Shown: positions 38,420 through 47,201 of the stretch, piece after piece | How positions within the stretch are numbered: position 1 is the stretch's first letter | Layout of the letters: each line of letters begins with the position of its first letter | Notes under the pieces: generated by a model | Told to the model about the DNA's origin: nothing | Databases searched by the model: none | Seen by the model: the letters and a program-made list of their open reading frames with translations, nothing else | Origin: Actinocorallia populi | GTDB lineage: Bacteria > Actinomycetota > Actinomycetes > Streptosporangiales > Streptosporangiaceae | Direction: 5' to 3' | NCBI RefSeq assembly: GCF_002995495.1 | Contig: NZ_PVZV01000011.1 | Span: 224,942-288,941, forward strand | DNA length: 64,000 nucleotides | Program-made: the position numbers and the translations under genes

Positions 38420-40492
38420 CTAGCGGGGGGCGAGGGCGTCCTTGAGGAAGGAGACCTGGAGGTGCAGGAGGTTCTCGGCGACGACCTCCTGGGGGGTCAT
38501 GTGGGTGACGCCGGAGAGGGGGAGGACGGTGTGCGGGCGGCCGGCGGCCAGGAGGGCACTGGAGAGGCGCAGGGTGTGGGCGGCGACGACGTTGTCGTCG
38601 GCGAGGCCGTGGATGATCATCAGGGGGCGCTCGAGCTTGGGGGCGTCCTCGATCAGGGAGTTGGCGGTGTAGGCCTCGGGCTCCTCGTCGGGGTGGCCCA
38701 GGTAGCGCTCGGTGTAGTGGGTGTCGTACAGGAGCCAGTCGGTGACGGGGGCGCCGGCGACGGCGGCGTGGAAGACGCCGGGGCGGCGCAGGACGGCCAG
38801 GGCGGCCAGGAAGCCGCCGAAGGACCAGCCGCGGATCGCCACGCGCTCCAGGTCCAGCGGGTGGCGCTCGGCCGCGGCGTGCAGGGCGGCGACCTGGTCG
38901 TCCAGGACGACCTCGCAGAGGTCGCCCGAGACCGCGCGCTCCCAGGCGGGGCCGCGGCCCGGGCTGCCCCGGCCGTCGGCGATGACCACGGCGAAGCCCT
39001 GGTCGGCCAGCCACTGGGCCTCGCAGTACATGCGGCCCACCGCCAGGACGCGCTGGGCGTGCGGGCCGCCGTACGGGTCCATCAGGACGGGCAGCCGCTC
39101 GCCGGAGGCCGGGTCGTAGCCGCTCGGCAGCAGGACGGCCGTGCGGATCTCCCGCTCCCCGGCGGAGAACAGCTCGGCCTTCGGGGTGATGACCGGCTGC
39201 TCGGCGAGGTTGGCGATCTCCACGTCCGAGCCGTGGATCCAGGTGCGGGAGCGGGTGGAGCCGAGGGAGGTGCCCGTCAGCACCGTGACGTCCCCGCCGC
39301 GGACCGCCGCGTACACGCCGGGCTCCTCGGTCAGCCGGGTGAGGCCCTCGTCGGGGGAGCGGCGCCACACGTGCACCTCGGTCGGCTCCTCGGAGGCGGT
39401 GAACAGCACCGACTCGCCCTGCACGCCCAGGACCGCGCGGACCTGCAGCCCGACGGGGGTGACCGGCTCGCCGCCGACGGTCAGCCGCCGCGTGTCGCCG
39501 TCGTCCCGCGTCCAGACCAGCGCGCCCGTGCGGGTGCGGGCCGGCACGCCCGGGACGATCTCCAGCCAGACGGAGTCGTGGTCGGCGTGCTCGACGGAGG
39601 TCTCGCCGTCGAGCACGTCCGCCCGCAGGATGCGCAGGGTGCGCTGGTCGCGGGTCTGCACCACGACCAGCGGGCCGCGCTCGCCCCAGGAGGCGGTGAC
39701 CACGTACGGGTACATGCCGCGGTCCCAGGCGATGGCGGTCTTGCCCTCGCCCTCGGCGTTCACCAGGAACAGCGAGACGATGGCGTTGGCGGTGCCGGCC
39801 GCGGGGTAGGCGACCTCCTGCGCGGGCCGCCCCGGGTTGGCCGGGTCGGCGATGTGCCAGCGCTGCACCGGTGTCTCGTCCACCCGGGCGACCAGCAGCT
39901 GCTGCCCGTCGGGCGACCACCAGTAGCCGCGCATCCGGCCCATCTCCTCGGCGGCGATGAACTCCGCGAGGCCGTAGGAGATCTGCGGGCTCTCCGGGCG
40001 CGCCACCACGGTGTCGGTGCCCGAGGCCAGCTCGACCACGTGCAGGGACCGCTCGGCGACGTAGGCGACACGCCGGCCGCGCGGGTCGAGCCGCGGGTCG
40101 AAGGCGGGCGTCGCCGCGGGCAGCCGCTGCACCGACCCGTCCGCCAGGTCGACCAGGAACAGCTGCCCCGCCAGGGCGAACACCGCCCTGCGGACGGCCT
40201 CGTCGGCGGTGTAGGAGACGATGCCGCCCGCGGCCTCCCTGGCCCGCTCCCGGCGTGCCCGCTCCTCGGCCGGCAGGTCGCTCTCGTCCACGTCCAGACG
40301 CGCCGGATCGGCCACCAGCGTCTCCTCGCCGGTGGCCGGGTCGAGCCGCCACAGGCAGGTGACCGGATCGGTGCCCCCCCGGCTGCGCAGGAAGACCACG
40401 GACGAGCCGTCGGGAGCGACGGTGATGCCGCGGGGCGCGCCCAGCGTGAACCGGCGGGTCCTGGCACTCTGCCGAGGGAAGCTGATCGTCAT
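38420..40492 (-). CDS. S9 family serine peptidase (dipeptidyl-peptidase IV type)
   Basis: This 690-residue protein has an N-terminal beta-propeller (DPPIV_N; repeated strand pairs such as RGITVAPDGSSVVFLRS and FDPRLDPRGRRVAYVAE). A C-terminal alpha/beta hydrolase domain carries the catalytic triad: Ser in GWSFGG, Asp in ADDNV and His in GVTHMT. The propeller loop EFIAAEEMGR provides the double-Glu that binds the substrate N-terminus in DPP-IV enzymes. No signal peptide is seen, so it is likely intracellular and trims peptides. Confidence 0.95.
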   Translation of the reverse strand: MTISFPRQSARTRRFTLGAPRGITVAPDGSSVVFLRSRGGTDPVTCLWRLDPATGEETLVADPARLDVDESDLPAEERARRERAREAAGGIVSYTADEAVRRAVFALAGQLFLVDLADGSVQRLPAATPAFDPRLDPRGRRVAYVAERSLHVVELASGTDTVVARPESPQISYGLAEFIAAEEMGRMRGYWWSPDGQQLLVARVDETPVQRWHIADPANPGRPAQEVAYPAAGTANAIVSLFLVNAEGEGKTAIAWDRGMYPYVVTASWGERGPLVVVQTRDQRTLRILRADVLDGETSVEHADHDSVWLEIVPGVPARTRTGALVWTRDDGDTRRLTVGGEPVTPVGLQVRAVLGVQGESVLFTASEEPTEVHVWRRSPDEGLTRLTEEPGVYAAVRGGDVTVLTGTSLGSTRSRTWIHGSDVEIANLAEQPVITPKAELFSAGEREIRTAVLLPSGYDPASGERLPVLMDPYGGPHAQRVLAVGRMYCEAQWLADQGFAVVIADGRGSPGRGPAWERAVSGDLCEVVLDDQVAALHAAAERHPLDLERVAIRGWSFGGFLAALAVLRRPGVFHAAVAGAPVTDWLLYDTHYTERYLGHPDEEPEAYTANSLIEDAPKLERPLMIIHGLADDNVVAAHTLRLSSALLAAGRPHTVLPLSGVTHMTPQEVVAENLLHLQVSFLKDALAPR

Positions 40493-40808
40493 GACCCCAG
40501 CCTAAGACCGGGGCGTGACATCCGGACAGGCCCCCGCCCCTCCTGTGGACGAGCGCGCCCCCGGGGTGGCCTGGCCGTGCGCTCTTCCTCACCCCCGGTC
40601 CACCACATCGTCTCCTGCCTTATTTCTCCGAACCAGAGGAAACTGGCGCTCGGCCTTCCTCGCGGGACGGGACACCGGCCGGAGAGGATCCGCGGCACCT
40701 GTGGGGCGTGCCGCGGGTCCTCCGCCACCGGGAACCCGGGCGGCACGGGCCGCCGGAGCCCCGCCGCCGAGGAACCGGTTGCGCTCCGTGGCGGAACGGT
40801 AGGCGACA
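40493..40808. other. 316-bp divergent intergenic region
   Basis: This lies between the peptidase (minus) and the LysR gene (plus). I find no confident promoter, operator or gene. A less GC-rich patch lies near 40610-40640. The sdh dyad ATAGC-N5-GCTAT is not present here. Confidence 0.4.
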
Positions 40809-41786
40809 ATGGCCGGTGTGCAGCTCCAGCAACTGGCCTACTTCGTCGCGGTGGCGGAGATCCGTCACTTCACGCAGGCGGCCGAGTCGCTCGGCATCGC
40901 ACAGCCCTCGCTGTCCAAGCAGATCCGCACGCTCGAGAAGGAACTGGGCGCGTCGCTGTTCAGCAGGGCGCGCGGCAACATCACCCTCACGCCGGCGGGG
41001 GAGATCCTGCTTCCGCTGGCCAAGCGCATCCTCGCCGACGTCGACACCGCGCGGCTGGAGGTGCGGGAGCTGGCGGGGCTGGTGCGCGGCCGGGTCCGCC
41101 TCGGCGCGACCCCGTCGCTGTGCGGGGGCCTGCTGGCGGACGTGCTGCGCCGCTTCCACGACTCCTATCCCGGCATCAGCCTCACCGTGGAGGAGGGCGG
41201 CTCCCGCGACCTCGTGCGCGAGCTGACGCGCGGCTCCCTGGACCTGGCGCTGGTCATCCTGCCGCTGGCCGAGGACACCCCGCTGGTGACCACCCCGATC
41301 CTGCGCGAGCACCTGGTGGTGGCGATGCCCTCGGACCAGCGCTCGCGCCGCTCCCCGATGGCCATCTCCGACCTGCGCGACCGCGACCTCGTGATGTTCC
41401 GCTCCGGCTACGACCTGCGCGACTCCACCATCGCGGCCTGCCGCCAGGCCGGTTTCGAGCCGCGCTTCGCGGTCGAGGGCGGCGAGATGGACGCCGTCCT
41501 GCGCTTCGTCGAGGTGGGCCTGGGCATCGCGGTGGTGCCGAGCATGGTGCTGGCCGGACGCCCGAGGCTGCGCGGCGTCCCCCTCACCCTGGAGAACAAC
41601 TCCGCCTCGGTGACCCGCCGCGAGCTCCCGCCCCCGCCGGGCCTGCAGCGCACCATCGCGATCGCCCACCGCAAGGACGTCGCCCCCACCCACGCGGCCC
41701 GCGCCTTCCGCACGACCCTCGAGGAGTTCGTCGCCGAGGCCGCCCGGGAGGAGACCCTCCCCCCGGGCGTGCAGTACCTGTCCTGA
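40809..41786 (+). CDS. LysR-family transcriptional regulator
   Basis: This 325-residue protein has an N-terminal winged helix (about 5-65, LQQLAYFVAVAEIRHFTQAA and AQPSLSKQIRTLEKELGASL) and a periplasmic-binding-protein-like effector domain (about 95-300). It is of the CbbR/CynR type. LysR regulators usually bind T-N11-A dyads, and two such dyads precede the nearby sdh operons, so it is a candidate regulator of them. That link is a guess from proximity and site type. Confidence 0.93.
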   Translation: MAGVQLQQLAYFVAVAEIRHFTQAAESLGIAQPSLSKQIRTLEKELGASLFSRARGNITLTPAGEILLPLAKRILADVDTARLEVRELAGLVRGRVRLGATPSLCGGLLADVLRRFHDSYPGISLTVEEGGSRDLVRELTRGSLDLALVILPLAEDTPLVTTPILREHLVVAMPSDQRSRRSPMAISDLRDRDLVMFRSGYDLRDSTIAACRQAGFEPRFAVEGGEMDAVLRFVEVGLGIAVVPSMVLAGRPRLRGVPLTLENNSASVTRRELPPPPGLQRTIAIAHRKDVAPTHAARAFRTTLEEFVAEAAREETLPPGVQYLS

Positions 41787-41853
41787 CCTGCCGGTCCGGG
41801 GCGGCTCCCGGGCCTTGGAGGCCCGGCGGCCGGTCCTCGCCGCGGTCGCCCGA

Positions 41854-43548
41854 TCAGCCGCCGTTCCAGGTGCGCCAGAGGGCGGCGTAGGAGCCGGAGA
41901 GCGCGAGGAGCTCCTCGTGGGTGCCGAGCTCGGTGATGCGGCCGCCTTCGACGACGGCGACGCGGTCGGCGTCGTGGGCGGTGTGCAGGCGGTGCGCGAT
42001 CGCGACGACCGTGCGGCCCTCCAGGACGGCGCCGAGGGAGCGTTCGAGCTCGCGGGCGGCGCGCGGGTCGATCAGCGAGGTCGCCTCGTCCAGGATGAGG
42101 GTGTGCGGGTCGGCGAGCACGAGGCGGGCCAGCGCCAGCTGCTGGGCCTGGGCGGGGGAGAGGTCGGCGCCGCCGGAGCCCACGACGGCGTCCAGGGCCG
42201 GCCCCTCCCAGCCGACGGCGGCCAGCGCGTCCAGCAGCTCGTCGTCGGAGGCCGGGCGGACCAGGACGAGGTTCTCGCGCAGGGTGCCGCGGAAGACGTG
42301 GTGCTCCTGGGTGACCAGCGCGATCCGGTGGCGCAGCTCCTCCAGCGGCAGCTCGCTCAGCGGCACCGAGTCCAGCGTCACCGAGCCGGCGCGGGGCGCG
42401 TCGATCCCGGCGAGCAGCCGCCCGAGCGTGGACTTGCCCGCCCCGGACGGCCCGACGACCGCGAGCCGCTCGCCCGGCCGCAGGTCGAGGCTGACCCCGT
42501 GCAGCACGTCGCGGGTGTCGTAGGAGTACCGGACGTCCCGCGCGGACACCTCCGCCCCGTCCGGGAGCCGCCCGCCCTGCCCGCGCTCCTCGGTGAGGCC
42601 GGCGACGCCCAGCAGCCGGGCCAGCGAGGCCCCGCCGATCTGGAGTTCGTCGAGTTCGGCCAGCAGCATGTCCAGCGGGTGGGCGAGCTGCTGGACGTAC
42701 AGCGTCGCCGCCGTCACCTGGGCGAGGGAGGCGTGCCCCTCCAGGTAGAGCCAGCCGCCGAACAGCAGGGTCAGCGTGACGGGGAAGACGTAGGACAGCT
42801 CCAGGACCGGGTACCAGATGGTGCGCAGCCGCAGGGAGACGCGTTCGGCCTTGTAGCTGCCGGCCATCTGCGCGTCGGCGTGCTCCCGCCGCAGCCGCTC
42901 CCGGCCGAGCGCGGCGACGGTCCTGGCGCCGTTGACCGTCTCGGCGAGCCCGTCGATGACCTCCGCCCAGGCGGCGTTCTCCCGCAGGTAGGCGTCGCGG
43001 GCGCGCTTGAGGTACCAGCGGGTGCTGAACCACACCACCGGCATGATCACCAGGGTGGGGAGCAGCATCAGCGGGCCGGTCAGCAGCACCGCGCCGAGCG
43101 TGCACAGGCAGGTGACCAGCGCGATCACGACCTGGAGCAGCCCGTGGCGCACCGACCGGGTGAGGGTGTCGATGTCGCGGGTGGTGCGGGAGAGCAGGTC
43201 GCCCGTCCCGGCGCGCTCCACGGTCGCCAGCGGCAGCCGCAGCACCTGCTCGACGAACTCCTCGCGCAGTTCGGCCAGCACCTGTTCGCCGAGCCGGGAG
43301 GAGGCGGCGAACGCCTGCCGGGTCAGCACCCCCTGCAGGACGACGAAGAGGGCGATGCCCGCCGCGATCAGGTCGATCCGCCGGCCGGGGTCCTCCACCA
43401 GCCGGCTCAGCAGCCAGGGCACGGTCAGCCCGCTGGCGGTGGCCAGCGCGTGCAGGCCCAGCGCCCTGCCCAGGTCCCGCGGGTGCCGCAGCACCAGCCG
43501 CCGGGCGTAGGCCTTCACCTCCGCCGCGGAGGCCACCGGCAGACGCAT
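41854..43548 (-). CDS. ABC exporter half-transporter with intact Walker motifs and altered signature
   Basis: This protein of about 564 residues has a six-helix exporter membrane domain (about 30-310). Its ATPase domain has Walker A GPSGAGKST, Q-loop LVTQEH, Walker B TLILDEATSLID and switch His in IAHRLH. The signature, normally LSGGQ, is LSPAQ. It pairs with the upstream gene, whose defects are complementary, so the two form a heterodimer. An AAGGAG 5 nt before the ATG at 43548 decides the start; a GTG at 43554 would overlap the upstream stop. Confidence 0.93.
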   Translation of the reverse strand: MRLPVASAAEVKAYARRLVLRHPRDLGRALGLHALATASGLTVPWLLSRLVEDPGRRIDLIAAGIALFVVLQGVLTRQAFAASSRLGEQVLAELREEFVEQVLRLPLATVERAGTGDLLSRTTRDIDTLTRSVRHGLLQVVIALVTCLCTLGAVLLTGPLMLLPTLVIMPVVWFSTRWYLKRARDAYLRENAAWAEVIDGLAETVNGARTVAALGRERLRREHADAQMAGSYKAERVSLRLRTIWYPVLELSYVFPVTLTLLFGGWLYLEGHASLAQVTAATLYVQQLAHPLDMLLAELDELQIGGASLARLLGVAGLTEERGQGGRLPDGAEVSARDVRYSYDTRDVLHGVSLDLRPGERLAVVGPSGAGKSTLGRLLAGIDAPRAGSVTLDSVPLSELPLEELRHRIALVTQEHHVFRGTLRENLVLVRPASDDELLDALAAVGWEGPALDAVVGSGGADLSPAQAQQLALARLVLADPHTLILDEATSLIDPRAARELERSLGAVLEGRTVVAIAHRLHTAHDADRVAVVEGGRITELGTHEELLALSGSYAALWRTWNGG

Positions 43549-43550
43549 GT

Positions 43551-45242
43551 TCACTCCTTGGGTTCGGTGACGAGGCCGGTACGGGTGACGGCGGCGCGGT
43601 AGGCGGGCTCCCGGTCGAGCAGTTCGCGGTGGCGGCCCTCGGCGGCGACCATGCCGTCGCAGATCCAGACGACCCGGTCGGCGCGGTCCAGCACCAGGGG
43701 GCTGGCGGTGAACACGACGGTGGTGCGCCCCGCCCGGTGCGCGCCCAGCCGTTCGGCGATCCGCGCCTCGGTGTGGGCGTCGACGGCGCTGGTGGGCTCG
43801 ACCAGGACGAGCACCTCGGGGTCGGCGGCCAGGGCGCGCGCCAGTTTGAGCCGCTGCTGCTGCCCGCCGGAGAACTCCCTGCCGCCCTCGGCGACGTACC
43901 CGTCCAGCCCGGTCGTCTCCACGATGTCCTCGGCGCAGGCGGTGCGGACCGCCTGTTCCAGCCCGGCGCCGCCGGGGGACAGCTCGGCGGCCAGGGGGCC
44001 GGTGAACAGCCTGTCCTCGTTGCGGGCGACCAGGATCCGGCGGCGCAGGCCGGCCAGTTCGGCGAGCGGCACCCCGCCGTAGCGGACGTCCTCGTCGGTG
44101 TAGCCGCCCAGCCGGTCGGCGAGCGCGGACGCCTGCCCGCCCGCGACGACGGCGGTGAGCAGGCCGGGCAGGACGCGCAGCCCGGAGCCGGGGTCGGCCA
44201 GGACCGCCGCCTGCGGCCCGTCCGGTTCGCGGGTCCCCGTGCCGGGCTGCTCGGGGTCGAGCGACAGGACGCGGACGGTGCGCGCCGCCGCGACATGGCC
44301 CTTGATGACGGCCTCGGCGGTGTCGGCGAGCGTCCACAGCGGCCCCACCAGGAAGGCGGTGTAGCCGTAGGCGGCGACGAGCTCCCCGGGGCCGATCGCC
44401 CCCGCGGCCAGCTGGCGGGCGCCCAGCCAGGTGACGGCCACGACGAGCAGGCCGGGCAGCAGCGCCCCCGCGCCCTTGAGGGTGGCCTCGGCGGACGCGG
44501 TGTGCGCCCCGGCCCGCCGCAGCCGCTGGGACCGGGCGTTGAAGCCGCGCCCGAACGGCTTCTCGCCGCCCAGGCCGCGCAGGACCCGCAGCCCGGAGAC
44601 GAGGTCGGCGGCCTGGTCGGTCAGCTCGCTCTCCAGCTCGCGCTGGCGGGTGCGCCGCCGGTGCACCGGGCGCATCAGCGGGGCGCTGAGCACCATGATC
44701 AGCGGGACGCCGAGCAGCACCACCAGGCCCAGCCGCGGCGTGGCGGCCAGCAGGACGGCGGTCGCCGTCACGACCGCCACCGCCGAACCGGCGGCGCGGA
44801 TGAGGATCTCCGTCGCGTTGGCGATCTTGGAGACGTCCGCGACGCCGACCGCGACCACCTCGCCGGCGCTCAGCCGCCGGGAGAGCGTCGCGCCCAGCCG
44901 GACGGACTGCCGGGTGACGAGCTGGACGACGCGGTACGCCGCGTCGAGCCAGACGGCGACCGCCATGCGGTGCTGGGGCGTGCCGACGGCGGCCTGGACG
45001 AGGCCGAGCAGCAGCAGGATCAGCGACCACCGCAGCAGCTCGGACCCGTCGCGGCCGATCAGGCCCAGGTCGATCGCCCTGCCGATGGCCGCGGGCATCA
45101 GCGCCTGGCAGACCATGGCCAGGACGTTCAGCGCGGCTGCGGGCACGAGCAGGCGGGACTGCGCCCGCACCGTCCAGCCCAGGAATCGCCAGGGTCCGCG
45201 GCAGTCGGGGGTTCCGGGATCGGAGACCGGCAGTGGGCGCAT
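43551..45242 (-). CDS. ABC exporter half-transporter with degenerate Walker A
   Basis: This protein of about 563 residues has an exporter membrane domain (about 25-330). Its nucleotide-binding domain lacks a P-loop (VVAGGQASALADRL at the Walker A position, no GKS/T), and Walker B is VLVLVEPTSAVD with Val for Asp. The signature FSGGQQQRLKLARAL is perfect. Combined with the partner, one composite ATP site is fully canonical and the other fully degenerate. This is the pattern of asymmetric heterodimeric exporters (lipid, peptide or drug efflux). Substrate unknown. Confidence 0.93.
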   Translation of the reverse strand: MRPLPVSDPGTPDCRGPWRFLGWTVRAQSRLLVPAAALNVLAMVCQALMPAAIGRAIDLGLIGRDGSELLRWSLILLLLGLVQAAVGTPQHRMAVAVWLDAAYRVVQLVTRQSVRLGATLSRRLSAGEVVAVGVADVSKIANATEILIRAAGSAVAVVTATAVLLAATPRLGLVVLLGVPLIMVLSAPLMRPVHRRRTRQRELESELTDQAADLVSGLRVLRGLGGEKPFGRGFNARSQRLRRAGAHTASAEATLKGAGALLPGLLVVAVTWLGARQLAAGAIGPGELVAAYGYTAFLVGPLWTLADTAEAVIKGHVAAARTVRVLSLDPEQPGTGTREPDGPQAAVLADPGSGLRVLPGLLTAVVAGGQASALADRLGGYTDEDVRYGGVPLAELAGLRRRILVARNEDRLFTGPLAAELSPGGAGLEQAVRTACAEDIVETTGLDGYVAEGGREFSGGQQQRLKLARALAADPEVLVLVEPTSAVDAHTEARIAERLGAHRAGRTTVVFTASPLVLDRADRVVWICDGMVAAEGRHRELLDREPAYRAAVTRTGLVTEPKE

Positions 45243-45376
45243 TCTCTGACGGTAAGTAACAAACTGCTGACGATGCCAACGGTTTTTTCCGCGCCCGCTC
45301 AAGGTCGCGCCCGGTAGGGGCGATATCGGACACCGTGTCGGGGACCCTGGTAACCGGAGTGGTCCGTACCGCTGAC

Positions 45377-45382
45377 TACGCT
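45377..45382 (+). promoter_or_regulatory. Likely -10 box (TACGCT) of leaderless mshB
   Basis: TACGCT ends 7 nt before the ATG at 45390, the spacing of leaderless actinobacterial transcripts. No good -35 is visible. Confidence 0.45.
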
Positions 45383-45389
45383 GCTGCAC

Positions 45390-46241
45390 ATGAGCGATCG
45401 CCGCATCCTGTTCATGCACGCCCACCCCGACGACGAATCGATCAACACGGGTGCGACCATGGCCCGGTATGCGGCGGAGGGCGCCCACGTCACGCTGGTG
45501 ACCTGCACCCTCGGCGAGGAGGGCGAGATCATCCCGCCGGAGTACGCCGACCTGGCCTCCGACCGGCAGGACAGGCTGGGCGAGCACCGCGTCTCGGAGC
45601 TGGCCGACGCGTGCGCGGCGCTGGGCGTCACCGACCACCGGTTCCTGGGCGGCGCGGGCCGCTGGCGGGACTCGGGCATGGCCGGGGTCTCCTCCAACGA
45701 CCGGCCCGGCGCGTTCTGGCACGCCGACGTGGACGAGGCCGCCGCGCTGCTGGAGGAGATCGTCCGCGAGGTGCGGCCGCAGGTGATCGTCACCTACGAC
45801 GACGACGGCTATTACGGGCACCCCGACCACATCCAGGCGCACCGGGTGTCGTGGCGGGTGTTCGAGAAGTCCCAGGGTACCGACTGGCAGATCGACAGGT
45901 TCTACGCCATCGCCATGCCGCGCTCGGTCCTGGCCCGCTCGGTGGCGGTGCTGAAGGCCAGCAGCCCCTTCCGCAGCCCCGGCAGCGTGGACGAACTGCC
46001 CTACGGGGTGCCCGACGACCAGGTGACGACGGCCATCGACTGCCGCGCCTACCTGCCGCGCAAGCTCGCCGCGCTGGCCGCGCACCACACCCAGATCACC
46101 GTCGAGGGCAGCCATTTCGCGCTGTCCAACAAGGTCGGCCAGCAGGCCTTCGGCGTGGAGTACTACACCCGGTTGGCGGGGCCGGAGGGGCCGCTGGGAC
46201 CGGACGGGCGTGAGCACGACCTGTTCGGCGGGCTAACCTGA
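45390..46241 (+). CDS. mshB: N-acetyl-1-D-myo-inositol-2-amino-2-deoxy-alpha-D-glucopyranoside deacetylase MshB
   Basis: This 283-residue zinc deacetylase has the PIG-L motif HAHPDDE (zinc ligands H12 and D15) and the third ligand in [11 protein letters not shown]. The [10 protein letters not shown] and SNDRPGAFW segments are characteristic of MshB rather than generic LmbE proteins. It removes acetate from GlcNAc-inositol in mycothiol biosynthesis. Mycothiol is restricted to actinobacteria, which supports the taxonomic call. A DUF6113 gene follows after 6 bp. Confidence 0.96.
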   Translation: MSDRRILFMHAHPDDESINTGATMARYAAEGAHVTLVTCTLGEEGEIIPPEYADLASDRQDRLGEHRVSELADACAALGVTDHRFLGGAGRWRDSGMAGVSSNDRPGAFWHADVDEAAALLEEIVREVRPQVIVTYDDDGYYGHPDHIQAHRVSWRVFEKSQGTDWQIDRFYAIAMPRSVLARSVAVLKASSPFRSPGSVDELPYGVPDDQVTTAIDCRAYLPRKLAALAAHHTQITVEGSHFALSNKVGQQAFGVEYYTRLAGPEGPLGPDGREHDLFGGLT

Positions 46242-46247
46242 ACTCTC

Positions 46248-46640
46248 GTGAACAGGTCGGACAGTGTCCTCAGGGGCGCGCTTTACGGACTTCTCGCGCT
46301 GGGCGGCGCCCTTCTCGCGCTGGTCGGCTCGTTCAGCTTCGGGTACTCCCTCATGATCGCCGCGGCGCTGTGCGTGCTCAACCTGGCGGCCTTCCGGGCC
46401 GCGGGCTGGGCGGCCGGCGGCCGCACCGGGGCGCTCGTCCCCGCCGCGGCCTGGCTCACCACCGCCGGGGTGCTCTCGATGCCCCGCTCCGAGGGCGACG
46501 TGATCATCACCAGCGGCGCGGGAGGCATGCTCTTCCTGTTCGGCGGCTCCGCCGCCGCGCTGCTGGCCGCCGCCCTGACCCCCGCCACCCGCTCCTGGCT
46601 GACTGGACTGCCGCATGACGCCCCCGCCCGATCCCGCTGA
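46248..46640 (+). CDS. DUF6113-type small membrane protein
   Basis: This 130-residue protein has four hydrophobic helices (LYGLLALGGALLALVGSF, LMIAAALCVLNLAAF and two more) and the motif MPRSEGDVII between helices 3 and 4. It is the conserved partner downstream of mshB in many actinobacteria; its function is unknown. The start is GTG, and its end overlaps the flavin reductase gene by 26 bp. Confidence 0.88.
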   Translation: MNRSDSVLRGALYGLLALGGALLALVGSFSFGYSLMIAAALCVLNLAAFRAAGWAAGGRTGALVPAAAWLTTAGVLSMPRSEGDVIITSGAGGMLFLFGGSAAALLAAALTPATRSWLTGLPHDAPARSR

Positions 46641-47112
46641 GTTCCGCCGTGTGATCGGGCGCTTCGCCACCGGCATCACGGTGGTGACGACCGTCGCGGA
46701 CGGCGTCGACCACGCGATGACCATGAACGCCTTCACGTCCGTCTCGCTCGACCCGCTGCTGGTCCTCTTCTGCGTGGAGAAGAAGGCGCGCTTCCACAAG
46801 GTCGTGCTGGAGCAGGAGACCTGGGCGGTGTCGATCCTGGGCGAGGACTCCGAGGCCGCCTCGTCCTGGTTCGCCACCCGGGGCCGCCCGTGGGACAGCC
46901 AGATGGAGGGCTGGGCGACCCGCAGGGGCGAGCTCACCGGCGCGCCCATCCTGGCCGAGGCGATCGGCGCCCTGGAGTGCCGCACCCACGCCGCCCACGA
47001 CGCGGGCGACCACACGGTGGTGATCGGCGAGGTGCTGTCGGTCGACGCCCCCGCCGACCGCGCGCCCCTGCTGTACTACCAGGGCGCCTACCGGTGGCTC
47101 AGGGACGATTGA
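46615..47112 (+). CDS. Flavin reductase family protein (HpaC/RutF-like)
   Basis: This 165-residue protein has the flavin reductase-like split-barrel: FRRVIGRFATGITVVTTVADG, then MTMNAFTSVSLDPLLVLFCV and the terminal YYQGAYRWL. It reduces FMN or FAD with NAD(P)H, usually for a two-component monooxygenase. No monooxygenase gene lies in the window, so the partner is elsewhere or it is a stand-alone FMN-binding protein. Confidence 0.92.
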   Translation: MTPPPDPAEFRRVIGRFATGITVVTTVADGVDHAMTMNAFTSVSLDPLLVLFCVEKKARFHKVVLEQETWAVSILGEDSEAASSWFATRGRPWDSQMEGWATRRGELTGAPILAEAIGALECRTHAAHDAGDHTVVIGEVLSVDAPADRAPLLYYQGAYRWLRDD

Positions 47113-47189
47113 TCCGCCCGGCCGGCGCACCGCGGGTAAAAACCCGGGACGCGGCCGCCGCGCGCGGTTCCGAAAACGGCGCGCGGACC

Positions 47190-47195
47190 TAGCCT
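47190..47195 (+). promoter_or_regulatory. Likely -10 box (TAGCCT) of leaderless rocD
   Basis: TAGCCT ends 6 nt before the ATG at 47202. Confidence 0.45.
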
Positions 47196-47201
47196 GAAGG
47201 C

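Noticed and set aside
41408..44296. Very long alternative frame across both ABC genes
   Set aside because: It is an off-frame read of the two transporter genes; its Arg/Pro/Ser-rich product has no family signature.
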